DNA from: CAZOHG01 sp964579725
GTDB taxonomy: Bacteria; Zhuqueibacterota; JdFR-76; BMS3Abin05
Length of the DNA stretch: 64,000 bases
NCBI GenBank assembly: GCA_964579725.1
Contig: CAZOHG010000001.1
Span: 62,001-126,000, forward strand
Direction: 5' to 3'
The notes beneath the pieces were generated by a model. The model saw nothing but the letters and a program-made list of their open reading frames with translations, was not told the origin of the DNA and did no database searches. Both the position numbers and the translations under genes were made by a program. Below, piece after piece: positions 49,784 to 58,682 of this stretch. The number at the start of each line of letters is the position of its first letter. Within the stretch, counting starts at the first letter, position 1.

Positions 49784-49862
49784 GGTCGAACTGAATGACC
49801 AAAAACAAACGGTGGCAATTTAAGGGAAAACGGACGGAGAATCAAGATAAAAGGAGAAAGCC

Positions 49863-51002
49863 ATGATTACAATGGAGCAGATTGAAGAATTGTTGCAGTT
49901 TAAGGCGGATCCCTTGTTCATGACCAGTTTGTACCTCAATGTCAACGAAAAACGATTCTCAAAAAAGGACTACGAGATTCAGCTTAAGGATTTAATCAAA
50001 GAACGGCGACAGGAAATCAAAAAGATGGATCTGAGCGCTGATGTGAAAGATTCTTTGGAAAAAGACTTTGAAAAAATTTTGGCGTACGTTACGCTGGAAT
50101 TCGACGGGCGCGGCACGCGTTGTTTGGTTATTTTTTCCTCAACAGGGAAAAACTTCTGGCAAATTTACCGTTTACCCCAGCCGGTTAAAAGTCGATTGAT
50201 TGTCAGCAACGAGCCCTACGTTCGGCCGCTAACCACACTTCTCGATGAGTACAAACGCTACTGCACGGTTGTGGTCAGCCGCGACAAGGCCCGCATTTTC
50301 GAGGTCTATTTGGGGGAAATCACCGAGCACTCGGATATTTTGAGCGAAATTCCCGGTAAAGTGCGGATTGCCGGCTGGTACGGCTTGGAAGAACGGCGCA
50401 TTGAGCGCCACATTGAAGACAAAGTGCACCGGCACCTCAAACAGGTGGCTGATGCCACATTGGAGTTTTTCAAAGAAAGAAAATTCGACTGGCTCATTTT
50501 GGGGGGCAAAAAGGAAATCCTTGGCGCTTTTGAACGCCATTTACACACTTATTTACAAGAACGCATTGTGGGGCGCGTCGATCTGGAACCCGACACGTCC
50601 TTGCCCAACGCACTGAGCAAGACACAAGAAATTGCGCGTCAGGTGGAACGGGAAGAAGAACGACAATTAATTCAGCGTCTGATGGACGAAGCAAATTCCA
50701 ACGGCCTGGGGGTTTTCGGTCTGGAGAACACATTGAAAGCGCTTTGGCAGGGGCAAGTTAATATCCTCATCTTAAAGGATGACCTGTCCGTTCCCGGCTA
50801 CGTTTGTCCCAAGTGCGGCTATATGAGTGCGGAAGATTCGGACTGCCCGATCGACCAAATTCAAATGAATGCCACGCCAGACGTGTTAGAAGAAGCGGTG
50901 GAATCGGCCATTCTTCAAAATTGTGAGATCGAACATGTATTGGAATCGCAAGAATTAGACAATATTGGCGGAATTGGTGCTATTTTGCGGTTCAAGGTTT
51001 GA
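49863..51002 (+). CDS. Bacterial archaeo-eukaryotic release factor (eRF1-like) family protein
   Basis: A 379-residue protein resembling baeRF proteins, bacterial relatives of eRF1, Pelota and Vms1. N-terminal region FMTSLYLNVNEKRFSKKDYE, then LVIFSSTGKNFWQIYRLPQPV and a central RNase H-like domain (YCTVVVSRDKARIFEVYLGE, GWYGLEERRIERHIEDKVHRHL). A C-terminal L7Ae-like domain (ANSNGLGVFGLENTLKALWQG) with a zinc knuckle CPKCGYMSAEDSDC (315-328) follows. The catalytic GGQ glutamine of peptidyl-tRNA hydrolysis is not seen at the expected loop. Possible ribosome-associated role. AAAAGGAGAAAGCC before the ATG. Confidence 0.82.
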   Translation: MITMEQIEELLQFKADPLFMTSLYLNVNEKRFSKKDYEIQLKDLIKERRQEIKKMDLSADVKDSLEKDFEKILAYVTLEFDGRGTRCLVIFSSTGKNFWQIYRLPQPVKSRLIVSNEPYVRPLTTLLDEYKRYCTVVVSRDKARIFEVYLGEITEHSDILSEIPGKVRIAGWYGLEERRIERHIEDKVHRHLKQVADATLEFFKERKFDWLILGGKKEILGAFERHLHTYLQERIVGRVDLEPDTSLPNALSKTQEIARQVEREEERQLIQRLMDEANSNGLGVFGLENTLKALWQGQVNILILKDDLSVPGYVCPKCGYMSAEDSDCPIDQIQMNATPDVLEEAVESAILQNCEIEHVLESQELDNIGGIGAILRFKV

Positions 51003-51025
51003 ACCGCCGCACCCGCCCCACGTTC

Positions 51026-51053
51026 GCCGTCCCTGCACGGGATGGCTTTTTTT
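51026..51053 (+). terminator. Rho-independent terminator
   Basis: GCCGTCCC-TGCAC-GGGATGGC followed by TTTTTTT; 23 bases after the release-factor-like gene. Confidence 0.85.
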
Positions 51054-51084
51054 GCATAAAACCGTTTAAAAAGGGCTACGCAGG

Positions 51085-52104
51085 ATGAACCAATTAAGAC
51101 GAGACCCGGTCACCGGACGATGGTCGATAATTCTTTCGGAAGAATTTAAGCTGAACGATTTAACGGACAATTTTCCGGCTACCCGTCAGAGTCCTGAAAT
51201 CTGCCCTTTCTGTGAAGGAAACGAAGATTTGACCCCACCGGAAATTTACGCCCTTCGCCCGCCCGATTCCAAACCCAACACGCCGGGCTGGCAGGTGCGC
51301 GTAATTCCGGATCGCTACCCGATTTTGGAATCCCACGGTGACGTGGACAATCGGGCTGTCGGGATGTACGACATGCTCAACGGGGTGGGAAAGCACGAAA
51401 TCCTTGTTGAACACCCTCAGCACGATATACAAATACCGGATTTCTCGCCGGAACATTTTGTCCGTGTCCTCAAAACCATGCAATTTCGCATTCGGGAACT
51501 CAAAAAAGACCCGCGTTTTCGCTACGTGTTGATTCACAAAAATTACGGTGAGGCTTCGGGCAATACGCTCCGGCACGCCTATTCCCAAATTCTGGCGACA
51601 CCCATTACCCCCAGACGAATGCGCGACGAATTGGTAAATGCCAGGGACTATTTTGCTTACAAGGAACGCTGCGTTTTTTGTGACATCGTGTCACAGGAAT
51701 TAGAAAGCGGGGAACGGGTGGTCTTAAATGACGGGCATTTTTTGGCTTTTGAGCCTTTTGCAACGGGGCGCCCTTTTGAAACGTGGATTATTCCTCAACA
51801 ACACGAAACTTTTTTTGAAGACAACACCCGGCTCGAGGCTCTGGCGCAGGTGCTGATTACCGTGTTTCGAAGAATTCGAGATGTGCTCAATAATCCACAC
51901 TATATCTTGTCGCTTCACAACGGCCCCAATATTTCGGTGGCGGTTAAGCGGCGCTATTGGAAAACCCTCAAAAAGGATTTTCATTGGCATTTTGAAATTG
52001 TGCCGAGGCTTCGAAATCGCAACAGCTTCGAGCTTGGTTCCGGAATTCCGGTAAACCCTGTTTCTCCAGAAAAAGCAGCAGCTATTTTGCGGGAAAAGCT
52101 GTGA
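51085..52104 (+). CDS. Galactose-1-phosphate uridylyltransferase homologue with His-to-Tyr change
   Basis: A 339-residue HIT-superfamily protein of the GalT/ADP-glucose phosphorylase group. N-terminal RDPVTGRWSIIL, zinc Cys pair CPFC (40-43), VRVIPDRYPIL, EILVEHPQHD, and C-terminal HWHFEIVPRL. The active-site motif, normally H-P/A-H-x-Q with the second His as nucleophile, reads HAYSQ at 164-168, so Tyr166 replaces that His. A second CxxC (CVFCDI near 193-196) may replace another zinc ligand. The stop overlaps the next start by four bases. Nucleotidyl transfer is therefore doubtful; binding or an altered reaction is possible. Confidence 0.85.
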   Translation: MNQLRRDPVTGRWSIILSEEFKLNDLTDNFPATRQSPEICPFCEGNEDLTPPEIYALRPPDSKPNTPGWQVRVIPDRYPILESHGDVDNRAVGMYDMLNGVGKHEILVEHPQHDIQIPDFSPEHFVRVLKTMQFRIRELKKDPRFRYVLIHKNYGEASGNTLRHAYSQILATPITPRRMRDELVNARDYFAYKERCVFCDIVSQELESGERVVLNDGHFLAFEPFATGRPFETWIIPQQHETFFEDNTRLEALAQVLITVFRRIRDVLNNPHYILSLHNGPNISVAVKRRYWKTLKKDFHWHFEIVPRLRNRNSFELGSGIPVNPVSPEKAAAILREKL

Positions 52105-52595
52105 ACCTTTTGTTTTCACCGGACACTCTTCCCATTGATTCCGGAACCTACGTTCTTTGGATTCGGCTACAAAAAGCAAAGAAACTGACTTTTTCTTCTC
52201 TGGGAAGCGCTGTTTTTTTGCCGGGCTTTTATTCCTACACTGGACGCGACAGCCGCCGGTTGCGTGCTCGGCTTTCGCGGCATTTGAAAACACAGAAAAA
52301 CTGCCACTGGCACGTGGATTGGCTGTTGACGAGGGAAGCTTCTGTGGTTCAAATTTGGGTTTATGCCAATCACCCCGAGTGGGAATGCCGGGTCAATCAG
52401 CTACTGGAAAAATTACCCGGTGCAAGCATCCCCCTTCCGGGTTTCGGTTCCAGTGATTGTACAAGTGGATGCCGGGCGCATCTGATTCAACATCCGGTTT
52501 TGGTCAAACCAGGCCTGTTGTCACTTCAGCCGGATTGGATTCTTATTCCCGAAAAATCAACGAAGGTTCTGGTGACGGGATTTTCGATTTCGTAA
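52101..52595 (+). CDS. DUF123 (GIY-YIG-like) endonuclease-type protein
   Basis: A 164-residue protein. GTYVLWIRLQKA and GFYSYTGRDSRRLRARLSRHLK match the GIY-YIG-like N-terminus of DUF123, and GFGSSDCTSGCRAHLI its Cys/His-containing signature. The family's biological role is not settled; some members are fused to endonuclease III or Nth. GTG start, overlapping the GalT-like stop (GTGA). Confidence 0.82.
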   Translation: MNLLFSPDTLPIDSGTYVLWIRLQKAKKLTFSSLGSAVFLPGFYSYTGRDSRRLRARLSRHLKTQKNCHWHVDWLLTREASVVQIWVYANHPEWECRVNQLLEKLPGASIPLPGFGSSDCTSGCRAHLIQHPVLVKPGLLSLQPDWILIPEKSTKVLVTGFSIS

Positions 52596-52614
52596 AAATC
52601 AATGAGGAGAAAAA

Positions 52615-53193
52615 ATGAATATTGTACGAGAACGGGGCGTCGGGTGGATTGAAGTCATTTGTGGACCCATGTACAGCGGAAAAACAGAGGAACTTATTCG
52701 GCGTCTGCGGCGTGCACAGATCGCCAAACAAAAAGTAGCAATATTCAAACCCAAAATCGACACCCGGTACAGTGACGACCACATTGTTTCGCACAGTGAA
52801 CAACAACTCCCGTCCATTTCAGTGGAAACCGTCGAAGGAATTCGCCAACACGTTGGCCAAGCCGATGTCATTGGAATTGACGAGGCACAATTTTTCGGAA
52901 TGGACCTGGTGCCTTTCTGTCAAGAATTGGCTGACGCCGGAAAACGGATCATTGTGGCGGGCCTGGACTTGGATTATCGCGGCGAACCCTTTGAGCCTAT
53001 TCCTCAGCTCCTTGCCGTAGCCGAGTACATTACCAAAACGCTGGCGATTTGCATGGTTTGTGGAAATCCGGCCAGCCGAACGCAACGCCTCACGGACGAC
53101 AAAGCGCGTGTAGTGGTGGGTGGTCAAAACATTTACGAAGCCCGCTGCCGCCGCCACTTTGAACCACCTTCAAATAAAAAACAGGGTGAGTAA
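52615..53193 (+). CDS. tdk: Thymidine kinase, type II
   Basis: A 192-residue TK1-like enzyme: P-loop GPMYSGKTEELIRR, GIDEAQFFGMD, lasso region and zinc Cys set (CMVCGNPASRTQR with a later Cys). It phosphorylates thymidine and deoxyuridine taken up by the adjacent transporter. GAGGAG lies near the ATG at 52615. Confidence 0.96.
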   Translation: MNIVRERGVGWIEVICGPMYSGKTEELIRRLRRAQIAKQKVAIFKPKIDTRYSDDHIVSHSEQQLPSISVETVEGIRQHVGQADVIGIDEAQFFGMDLVPFCQELADAGKRIIVAGLDLDYRGEPFEPIPQLLAVAEYITKTLAICMVCGNPASRTQRLTDDKARVVVGGQNIYEARCRRHFEPPSNKKQGE

Positions 53194-53249
53194 CCCGGGG
53201 TAAATGCGATTTCCCCAAATGGCATGGAATTCTGACTGGAGGTTTCTGA

Positions 53250-54518
53250 ATGATTGAGCGTTTGATCAGTTTCAGCGGCATTTTTGTTCTTTTGGGCATT
53301 GCCTGGCTGATGTCCAACAACCGGCGGAAAATCCCGTACCGCACCGTCTGGGTCGGGATTGCCTTGCAGCTCCTGTTTGCTGTCATTATCTTGCGAACAA
53401 AACCGGGCCTTTTGCTTTTCGACTACTCCCGATTGGTCATTAACAAGCTGTTAAGCTTCACCGACTACGGTTCGGCTTTCCTCTTCGGGAACATTTACCG
53501 TTCCACTCCGGATATTGTGAGGGAATTGGGGGGGAGCGGCCCCTTCCAACTGGTGGACGGCGCTACGGGACATTTTGTCAATATTGGAACCATTTTTGCG
53601 ATTCATGTTTTACCCACAATTATCTTCTTCGCTTCTTTGATGTCCATTTTGTACCACTGGGGCGTGATGCAGCGCATTGTTGCCGCAATGGCCTGGATCA
53701 TGACCAAAGCCATGAAAGTAAGCGGGGCTGAGTCCCTTTCCGCCGCTTCCAATATTTTCGTTGGACAAACGGAAGCCCCTTTAGTCATTAAGCCTTACGT
53801 CGCCACCATGACCATGTCCGAGTTAATGGCCATTATGGTGGGGGGCTTTGCCACCGTGGCCGGCGGCATCATGGCGGCGTACGTGCGCTTTGGAATCGAC
53901 CCCGGGCATCTCATGGCGGCCAGTGTGATGTCGGCTCCGGCAGCATTGGTCATGGCCAAAATTATTTACCCGGAAACGCAAAAACCCAAAACAGCCGATT
54001 CTGTTCATGTGAACATTGAAAAAACCACGGAAAATGTCATTGATGCAGCCGCTCAGGGAGCCGCCGAAGGCCTTAAATTGGCACTGAATGTGGCGGCCAT
54101 GTTGCTGGCGTTTATCGCTTTGATTGCCATGCTCAACTACGGATTGGGTTTTCTGCACACCAGCCTGAAACAAATTTTCGGCTACATTTTCATGCCCATT
54201 TCTTTTTTCATGGGGGTTCCCACCAAGGATCTGGTTGAATTCGGCAACCTCCTGGGTACAAAAATCTCAATTAACGAATTTGTGGCGTACGTGGAGTTGG
54301 GTGCGGTGAAAAGTCAGCTTTCACCCCGCACGGTGATTATTGCCACTTACGCACTCTGTGGATTCGCCAATTTCAGTTCCATTGCCATTCAGATTGGCGG
54401 GATCGGCGGCATTGCCCCAAACCGCCGGAGTGATTTGGCCAAATTGGGCCTTCGTGCCATGTTTGGAGGCGCTCTGGCTTCGTGGCTAACCGCCACCATC
54501 GCCGGCATGATTATCTAA
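53250..54518 (+). CDS. Concentrative nucleoside transporter (NupC/CNT family)
   Basis: A 422-residue inner-membrane transporter with about ten hydrophobic segments. IFVGQTEAPLVIKPY is the substrate-binding signature, and SVMSAPAALVMAKI and YALCGFANFSSIAIQIGGIG are conserved CNT stretches containing Na+/substrate ligands. It follows tdk and precedes purine nucleoside phosphorylase, forming a nucleoside uptake and salvage unit. GGAGG lies ten bases before the ATG. Confidence 0.94.
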   Translation: MIERLISFSGIFVLLGIAWLMSNNRRKIPYRTVWVGIALQLLFAVIILRTKPGLLLFDYSRLVINKLLSFTDYGSAFLFGNIYRSTPDIVRELGGSGPFQLVDGATGHFVNIGTIFAIHVLPTIIFFASLMSILYHWGVMQRIVAAMAWIMTKAMKVSGAESLSAASNIFVGQTEAPLVIKPYVATMTMSELMAIMVGGFATVAGGIMAAYVRFGIDPGHLMAASVMSAPAALVMAKIIYPETQKPKTADSVHVNIEKTTENVIDAAAQGAAEGLKLALNVAAMLLAFIALIAMLNYGLGFLHTSLKQIFGYIFMPISFFMGVPTKDLVEFGNLLGTKISINEFVAYVELGAVKSQLSPRTVIIATYALCGFANFSSIAIQIGGIGGIAPNRRSDLAKLGLRAMFGGALASWLTATIAGMII

Positions 54519-54631
54519 TTGCACGTCTCATGGGCTCGACCGTAAATGTGGTTCGCTACTTTTGGCGCCATCGGAAAGAAGGGATGTCCCTATTGAGGCA
54601 CAAAACACGGAACAAAACAAGTGGCAAAACA

Positions 54632-55453
54632 ATGTCGATTTACCAAAAGAAATTACAGGAAGCCAGTGATTTTCTCGCGGAGCGAGTGAAGAAATTCCCC
54701 CGGATCGCTGTCATTCTCGGCTCCGGATTGGGCAATTTTGCAGATGAATTGGACCACACCATCGAAGTTCCCACAAAGGAAATTCCCCATTATCCGATTT
54801 CAACTGTTCCCGGTCACGCAGGGCGCTGGGTATTTGGCGAGGTCTCGGGCAAATACATCCTTGCCATGAAAGGCCGCGTCCATTTCTACGAAGGATATCC
54901 GATGGAGCAGGTTGTTTTTCCTGCCCACCTCATGGCAACCATTGGCGTTCAAACCTTGCTCGTAACCAATGCGTCGGGGGGCGTGAACCCCCTTTTTGAG
55001 CCGGGCGACCTCATGCTAATCGAAGACCACATCAACCTTTTCTTTGCCAATCCGCTTCGGGGCAAAGAGAGCTCCACATTGGGGCCGCGTTTTCCGGACA
55101 TGTCCCAACCCTACAACAAGGAACTCCAGGCGCTGGCCTTGCGGGTGGCACAAGAGGAGGGAATTTTACTGAAAAAGGGTGTGTTGGTCGGAAGTCGGGG
55201 ACCCACTTACGAAACGGCGGCTGAAATTCGCATGTTTCAGCGGTTGGGGGGCGACGCGGCCACCATGTCCACCGTACCGGAAGTCATCGCTGCCAATCAG
55301 AGAGGCTTGCGGGTTTTGGGCATTTCCTGTATTACCAACATGGCCACGGGACTTTCTGCCCAACCGCTGACGCACGAAGAGGTGACACTTGTGGCGGATC
55401 AGGTTCAGCAAAAATTTCACCGGTTGGTAAAAGCCATTTTACAAGCTCTTTAG
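54632..55453 (+). CDS. punA: Purine nucleoside phosphorylase (trimeric type)
   Basis: A 273-residue phosphorylase cleaving inosine/guanosine to base and ribose-1-phosphate. VILGSGLGNFADELD, phosphate-binding GRVHFYEGYP, VTNASGGVNPLFEPGDLMLI and MSTVPEVIAA are visible. The frame extends 50 codons upstream through the end of the transporter, but that part has no family similarity; the ATG at 54632 is the family start, though its ribosome site is weak. Confidence 0.95.
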   Translation: MSIYQKKLQEASDFLAERVKKFPRIAVILGSGLGNFADELDHTIEVPTKEIPHYPISTVPGHAGRWVFGEVSGKYILAMKGRVHFYEGYPMEQVVFPAHLMATIGVQTLLVTNASGGVNPLFEPGDLMLIEDHINLFFANPLRGKESSTLGPRFPDMSQPYNKELQALALRVAQEEGILLKKGVLVGSRGPTYETAAEIRMFQRLGGDAATMSTVPEVIAANQRGLRVLGISCITNMATGLSAQPLTHEEVTLVADQVQQKFHRLVKAILQAL

Positions 55454-55509
55454 CAATCGGCATGTAACGGTTTTCCGGAATTTTCAAAAGCAATCTTCGG
55501 GAGAATTTT

Positions 55510-57183
55510 ATGCAGAAGATCGTAGAATGTGTCCCCAATTTTAGCGAAGGAAATGACCAGGGAATTATTGACGCCATTGCCCGGGCTATTTCCTCCACGG
55601 AGGGTGTACTTTTATTGGACGTTGACCCGGGAAAGGCAACCAATCGCACGGTGTACACGTTCATCGGACCGCCGGAGAGCGTAAAGGAGGCAGCTTTCAA
55701 AGCCATTCAAACAGCTGCCGATTTGATTGACATGCGCAAACACTCGGGAGAGCACCCCCGTCTGGGGGCGGCCGACGTCGTGCCTTTTGTGCCTGTTTCG
55801 GGGGTCACCATGGCCGAGTGTGTACAGCTGGCGCGCGAACTGGGTCGGCGCGTGGGTGAAGAGTTGGGCATTCCGGTGTTCCTGTACGAGGAGGCCGCCA
55901 GTCGTCCCGAACGACGCAATCTGGCTGATATTCGCAAGGGTGAGTACGAAAGCTTACCGGAGAAATTTCGGGATCCCAATTGGCAACCGGACTTCGGACC
56001 GGCGAAATTTAACCCCAAAACAGGCGCAACGGTCATTGGCGCCCGAGAATTCCTAATTGCTTACAACGTCAATTTGAACACGCGCGACCGAAAACTTGCC
56101 CAGGAAATCGCCCTGAATTTGCGCGAATCCGGACGAGCCAAACGGGACGCCAACGGGACTATTATTCGAAATCCTGACGGTACGGCCGTAAAAATCCCCG
56201 GCAAACTAAAGGCGGTCAAGGGGGTTGGGTGGTACATTGACGAATACGGCATTGCTCAGGTATCCTACAACCTAACCAATTACAAAATAACCCCGGTACA
56301 CATTGTTTTTGAAGAAACCTGCCGGGAAGCTGAAAAATTGGGCCTACGTGTCACGGGTAGTGAATTGGTGGGACTCATTCCCCTGGAGGCCATGAAACAG
56401 GCGGGACGTTATTTTCTCGAGAAACAGGGAAAAACAGCGGGCGTGCCGGAAGAGGAAATTCTTCACATCGCCGTGAAATCTCTGGGCCTTGACGAATTGG
56501 GGCCCTTTGACCCGAACCAAAAAATCATTGAATATCGATTCCAAAAGCGCTTTGGTTCCCTCGCTCAGATGAAACTGTGGGAATTTACCAACGAGCTTTC
56601 CATGGAATCTCCCGCGCCGGGCGGCGGGAGTGTGGCGGCACTGGCCGGGGCCCTGGCCGCTGCTCTGGTGTCCATGGTCGCCAATCTGACCCACGGAAAT
56701 CCAAAATACAAAGCCCACTGGGGGAGTTTGAAAGACCTGGCCGAAAAGGCACAAAATTTAAAAGACCGCTTGTTGCAGGCCGTTGACCGTGACACGGAAG
56801 CCTTTAACGCCGTCATGGCTGCTTTTCGCCTTCCCCGAAAAACCGAAGAAGACAAAGCCGCTCGGGCAAAAGCCATTGAAGAAGCCACCAAAGGCGCCAC
56901 ACAGGTCCCGCTTGAGGTTATGGCTCTGGCACTGGACGCCTTGAACCTGGCGCTGGAAGCGGTAGAAAAAGGCAATGTGAATTCCGTTAGTGACGCCGGC
57001 GTAGGCGGCATTTTGGCTCTAAGCGCGGTGGAGGGAGCCTATTTAAATGTCAAAATTAATTTAGGGGGACTTGAAGACGAGGCCTTCAAAACTTCGGTCG
57101 ACCAGCGTGCCCAGGCCCTTTTGACGGAAGCCCGGCATCTGAAAAAACAAATCTGGGAGAAAACGCGTGAAAAGATGGGCTAA
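55510..57183 (+). CDS. Glutamate formimidoyltransferase--formimidotetrahydrofolate cyclodeaminase fusion
   Basis: A 557-residue bifunctional enzyme. The formiminotransferase domains (1-180, VECVPNFSEGNDQGIIDAI; HPRLGAADVVPFVPV; 181-300, GWYIDEYGIAQVSYNLTNY) transfer formimino groups to tetrahydrofolate, and the helical cyclodeaminase domain (350-557, ESPAPGGGSVAALAGALAAAL; SDAGVGGILALSAVEGAYLN) releases ammonia. It links histidine degradation to one-carbon metabolism. GGGAG precedes the ATG. No hutH/U/I in the window. Confidence 0.95.
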   Translation: MQKIVECVPNFSEGNDQGIIDAIARAISSTEGVLLLDVDPGKATNRTVYTFIGPPESVKEAAFKAIQTAADLIDMRKHSGEHPRLGAADVVPFVPVSGVTMAECVQLARELGRRVGEELGIPVFLYEEAASRPERRNLADIRKGEYESLPEKFRDPNWQPDFGPAKFNPKTGATVIGAREFLIAYNVNLNTRDRKLAQEIALNLRESGRAKRDANGTIIRNPDGTAVKIPGKLKAVKGVGWYIDEYGIAQVSYNLTNYKITPVHIVFEETCREAEKLGLRVTGSELVGLIPLEAMKQAGRYFLEKQGKTAGVPEEEILHIAVKSLGLDELGPFDPNQKIIEYRFQKRFGSLAQMKLWEFTNELSMESPAPGGGSVAALAGALAAALVSMVANLTHGNPKYKAHWGSLKDLAEKAQNLKDRLLQAVDRDTEAFNAVMAAFRLPRKTEEDKAARAKAIEEATKGATQVPLEVMALALDALNLALEAVEKGNVNSVSDAGVGGILALSAVEGAYLNVKINLGGLEDEAFKTSVDQRAQALLTEARHLKKQIWEKTREKMG

Positions 57184-57227
57184 GCAGAATGCGAGGGGCA
57201 AACGGGAGCAAAAACGGACGGGTTTCA

Positions 57228-58553
57228 ATGTCTGAGCTGACCATTAAAAATGCCCGTATTCTCACCCTGACCGATTCTCAGCCGGAGCCTTTTGACGGGG
57301 ACGTTTTTGTTCAAGGCAATCGCATTGCTGAAATCGGGCAAGCCCTCCCGAAACGCGGACGGGTGTTAGACGCAAAGGGGCTGTTGCTCATGCCGGGGTT
57401 CGTTCAAAGCCATATCCATCTTTGCCAGACCCTCTTTCGAAACACGGCAGAAGACCTGGAGCTTTTGGACTGGCTACACCAAAAGATCTGGCCTCTCGAA
57501 GCGGCTCACAACGAGCGCTCCCTCCGAGCTTCCGTTCAATTGGGGTTAGCGGAACTCATTTCCGGCGGAACCACGGCCATTTTGGACATGGGGAGCGTCC
57601 GCCTGACAGACGTCATTTTTGAAGAAGTGGCTCGGGCCGGTTTCCGCGCCAACGTCGGAAAAACGTTCATGGATTTCGGCGAGGGAATCCCGGACAGCTT
57701 GTGGGAAAACGGGCGCGACAGTTTGGAAGATGCCGTACGCCTTCACAAAAAATGGGACGGTCAGGCCAACGGTCGACTCAAAGTAAATTTAGCACCGCGA
57801 TTCGCCCTGTCTTGCTCCGAAAACATCCTTCGAGACGTCGCCGCCCTCTCCGAAGAACGTCGAATGATTGTGCACACCCACTCTTCCGAAAATCGGAAGG
57901 AGTTGGAAACCGTGCAACGGCAGACGGGAATGCGCAATCTTCTGTACTACCACCACCTCGGTCTGGACCGATTCCACCTGTCGGCTGCCCACTGCATTTG
58001 GCTGGACGAGGAGGAAATGGAACTTTTAGCCTCAACCAACACCCACGTGCTGCACTGTCCGTCTTCCAATTTGAAATTGGGTTCCGGAATTGCCAAAATT
58101 CCGGAAATGCTCTCCCGCGGAGTCCGTGTTTCCGTCGGTGCCGACGGAGCACCGTGCAATAACAACTTAGACGTCTTTCAAGAAATGCGTCTTGCCGGAC
58201 TCATTCAAAAACCGCGAGTTGGGGTGAACCATTTGTCCGCGCGCCAAATCGTTCGAGCGGCGACAATAGGAGGCGCTCAGGCCGCCGGTTGGCACCAGGA
58301 TTTAGGGTCTGTTGAGGTGGGAAAATTGGCGGATCTAATTCTTTTAGACCTCCGTCAGCCCCACGCCGTTCCTTCGGCCGACGTGTACACACAGCTTGTT
58401 TACGCAGCCCGTGCAACGGATGTGAAAACGGTGATCGTTGACGGTCAAATTCTCATGGAAAATCGCATCCTGACAACGCTGGACGCCAAAGCTGTTATCC
58501 GCCGCGCCGAAGAGGAATTTTCCGCCCTTCTAAAACGCACCCGCTGGCCTTAA
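57228..58553 (+). CDS. Amidohydrolase, 5'-deoxyadenosine/MTA/SAH deaminase-like (ATZ/TRZ type)
   Basis: A 441-residue metal-dependent deaminase. Metal-binding HxH in QSHIHLCQTLFR, HTHSSEN (catalytic Glu/His), AAHCIWLDEEEME and GADGAPCNNNLD, with the typical beta-sandwich ends (IKNARILTLTD at the N-terminus; GKLADLILLDL at the C-terminus). Substrates of close families include 5'-deoxyadenosine, methylthioadenosine, S-adenosylhomocysteine and chlorohydrolase-type triazines; guanine deaminase is less likely. The ATG at 57228 fits the family start, although the frame is open from 57189. Confidence 0.85.
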   Translation: MSELTIKNARILTLTDSQPEPFDGDVFVQGNRIAEIGQALPKRGRVLDAKGLLLMPGFVQSHIHLCQTLFRNTAEDLELLDWLHQKIWPLEAAHNERSLRASVQLGLAELISGGTTAILDMGSVRLTDVIFEEVARAGFRANVGKTFMDFGEGIPDSLWENGRDSLEDAVRLHKKWDGQANGRLKVNLAPRFALSCSENILRDVAALSEERRMIVHTHSSENRKELETVQRQTGMRNLLYYHHLGLDRFHLSAAHCIWLDEEEMELLASTNTHVLHCPSSNLKLGSGIAKIPEMLSRGVRVSVGADGAPCNNNLDVFQEMRLAGLIQKPRVGVNHLSARQIVRAATIGGAQAAGWHQDLGSVEVGKLADLILLDLRQPHAVPSADVYTQLVYAARATDVKTVIVDGQILMENRILTTLDAKAVIRRAEEEFSALLKRTRWP

Positions 58554-58606
58554 TTTTTCCTACCACACGGAAAACCCGAGGTCATTCTTTTTTCCTGAGT
58601 TTTTGC

Positions 58607-58635
58607 TTGATTTGCTTCGCCCTGAGAATTAAATT
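58607..58635 (+). promoter_or_regulatory. Sigma-70-type promoter candidate
   Basis: TTGATT (58607-58612), 17-base spacer, TAAATT (58630-58635), about 48 bases before the TPR protein's ATG at 58683. Confidence 0.5.
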
Positions 58636-58682
58636 AAAAAAAGAGGGCTCACTCGTATTCACCCTAAAAAATGAGGCTTTAC

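Noticed and set aside
54482..54631. N-terminal extension of purine nucleoside phosphorylase
   Set aside because: It overlaps the transporter end and has no family similarity; the ATG at 54632 is the normal start.
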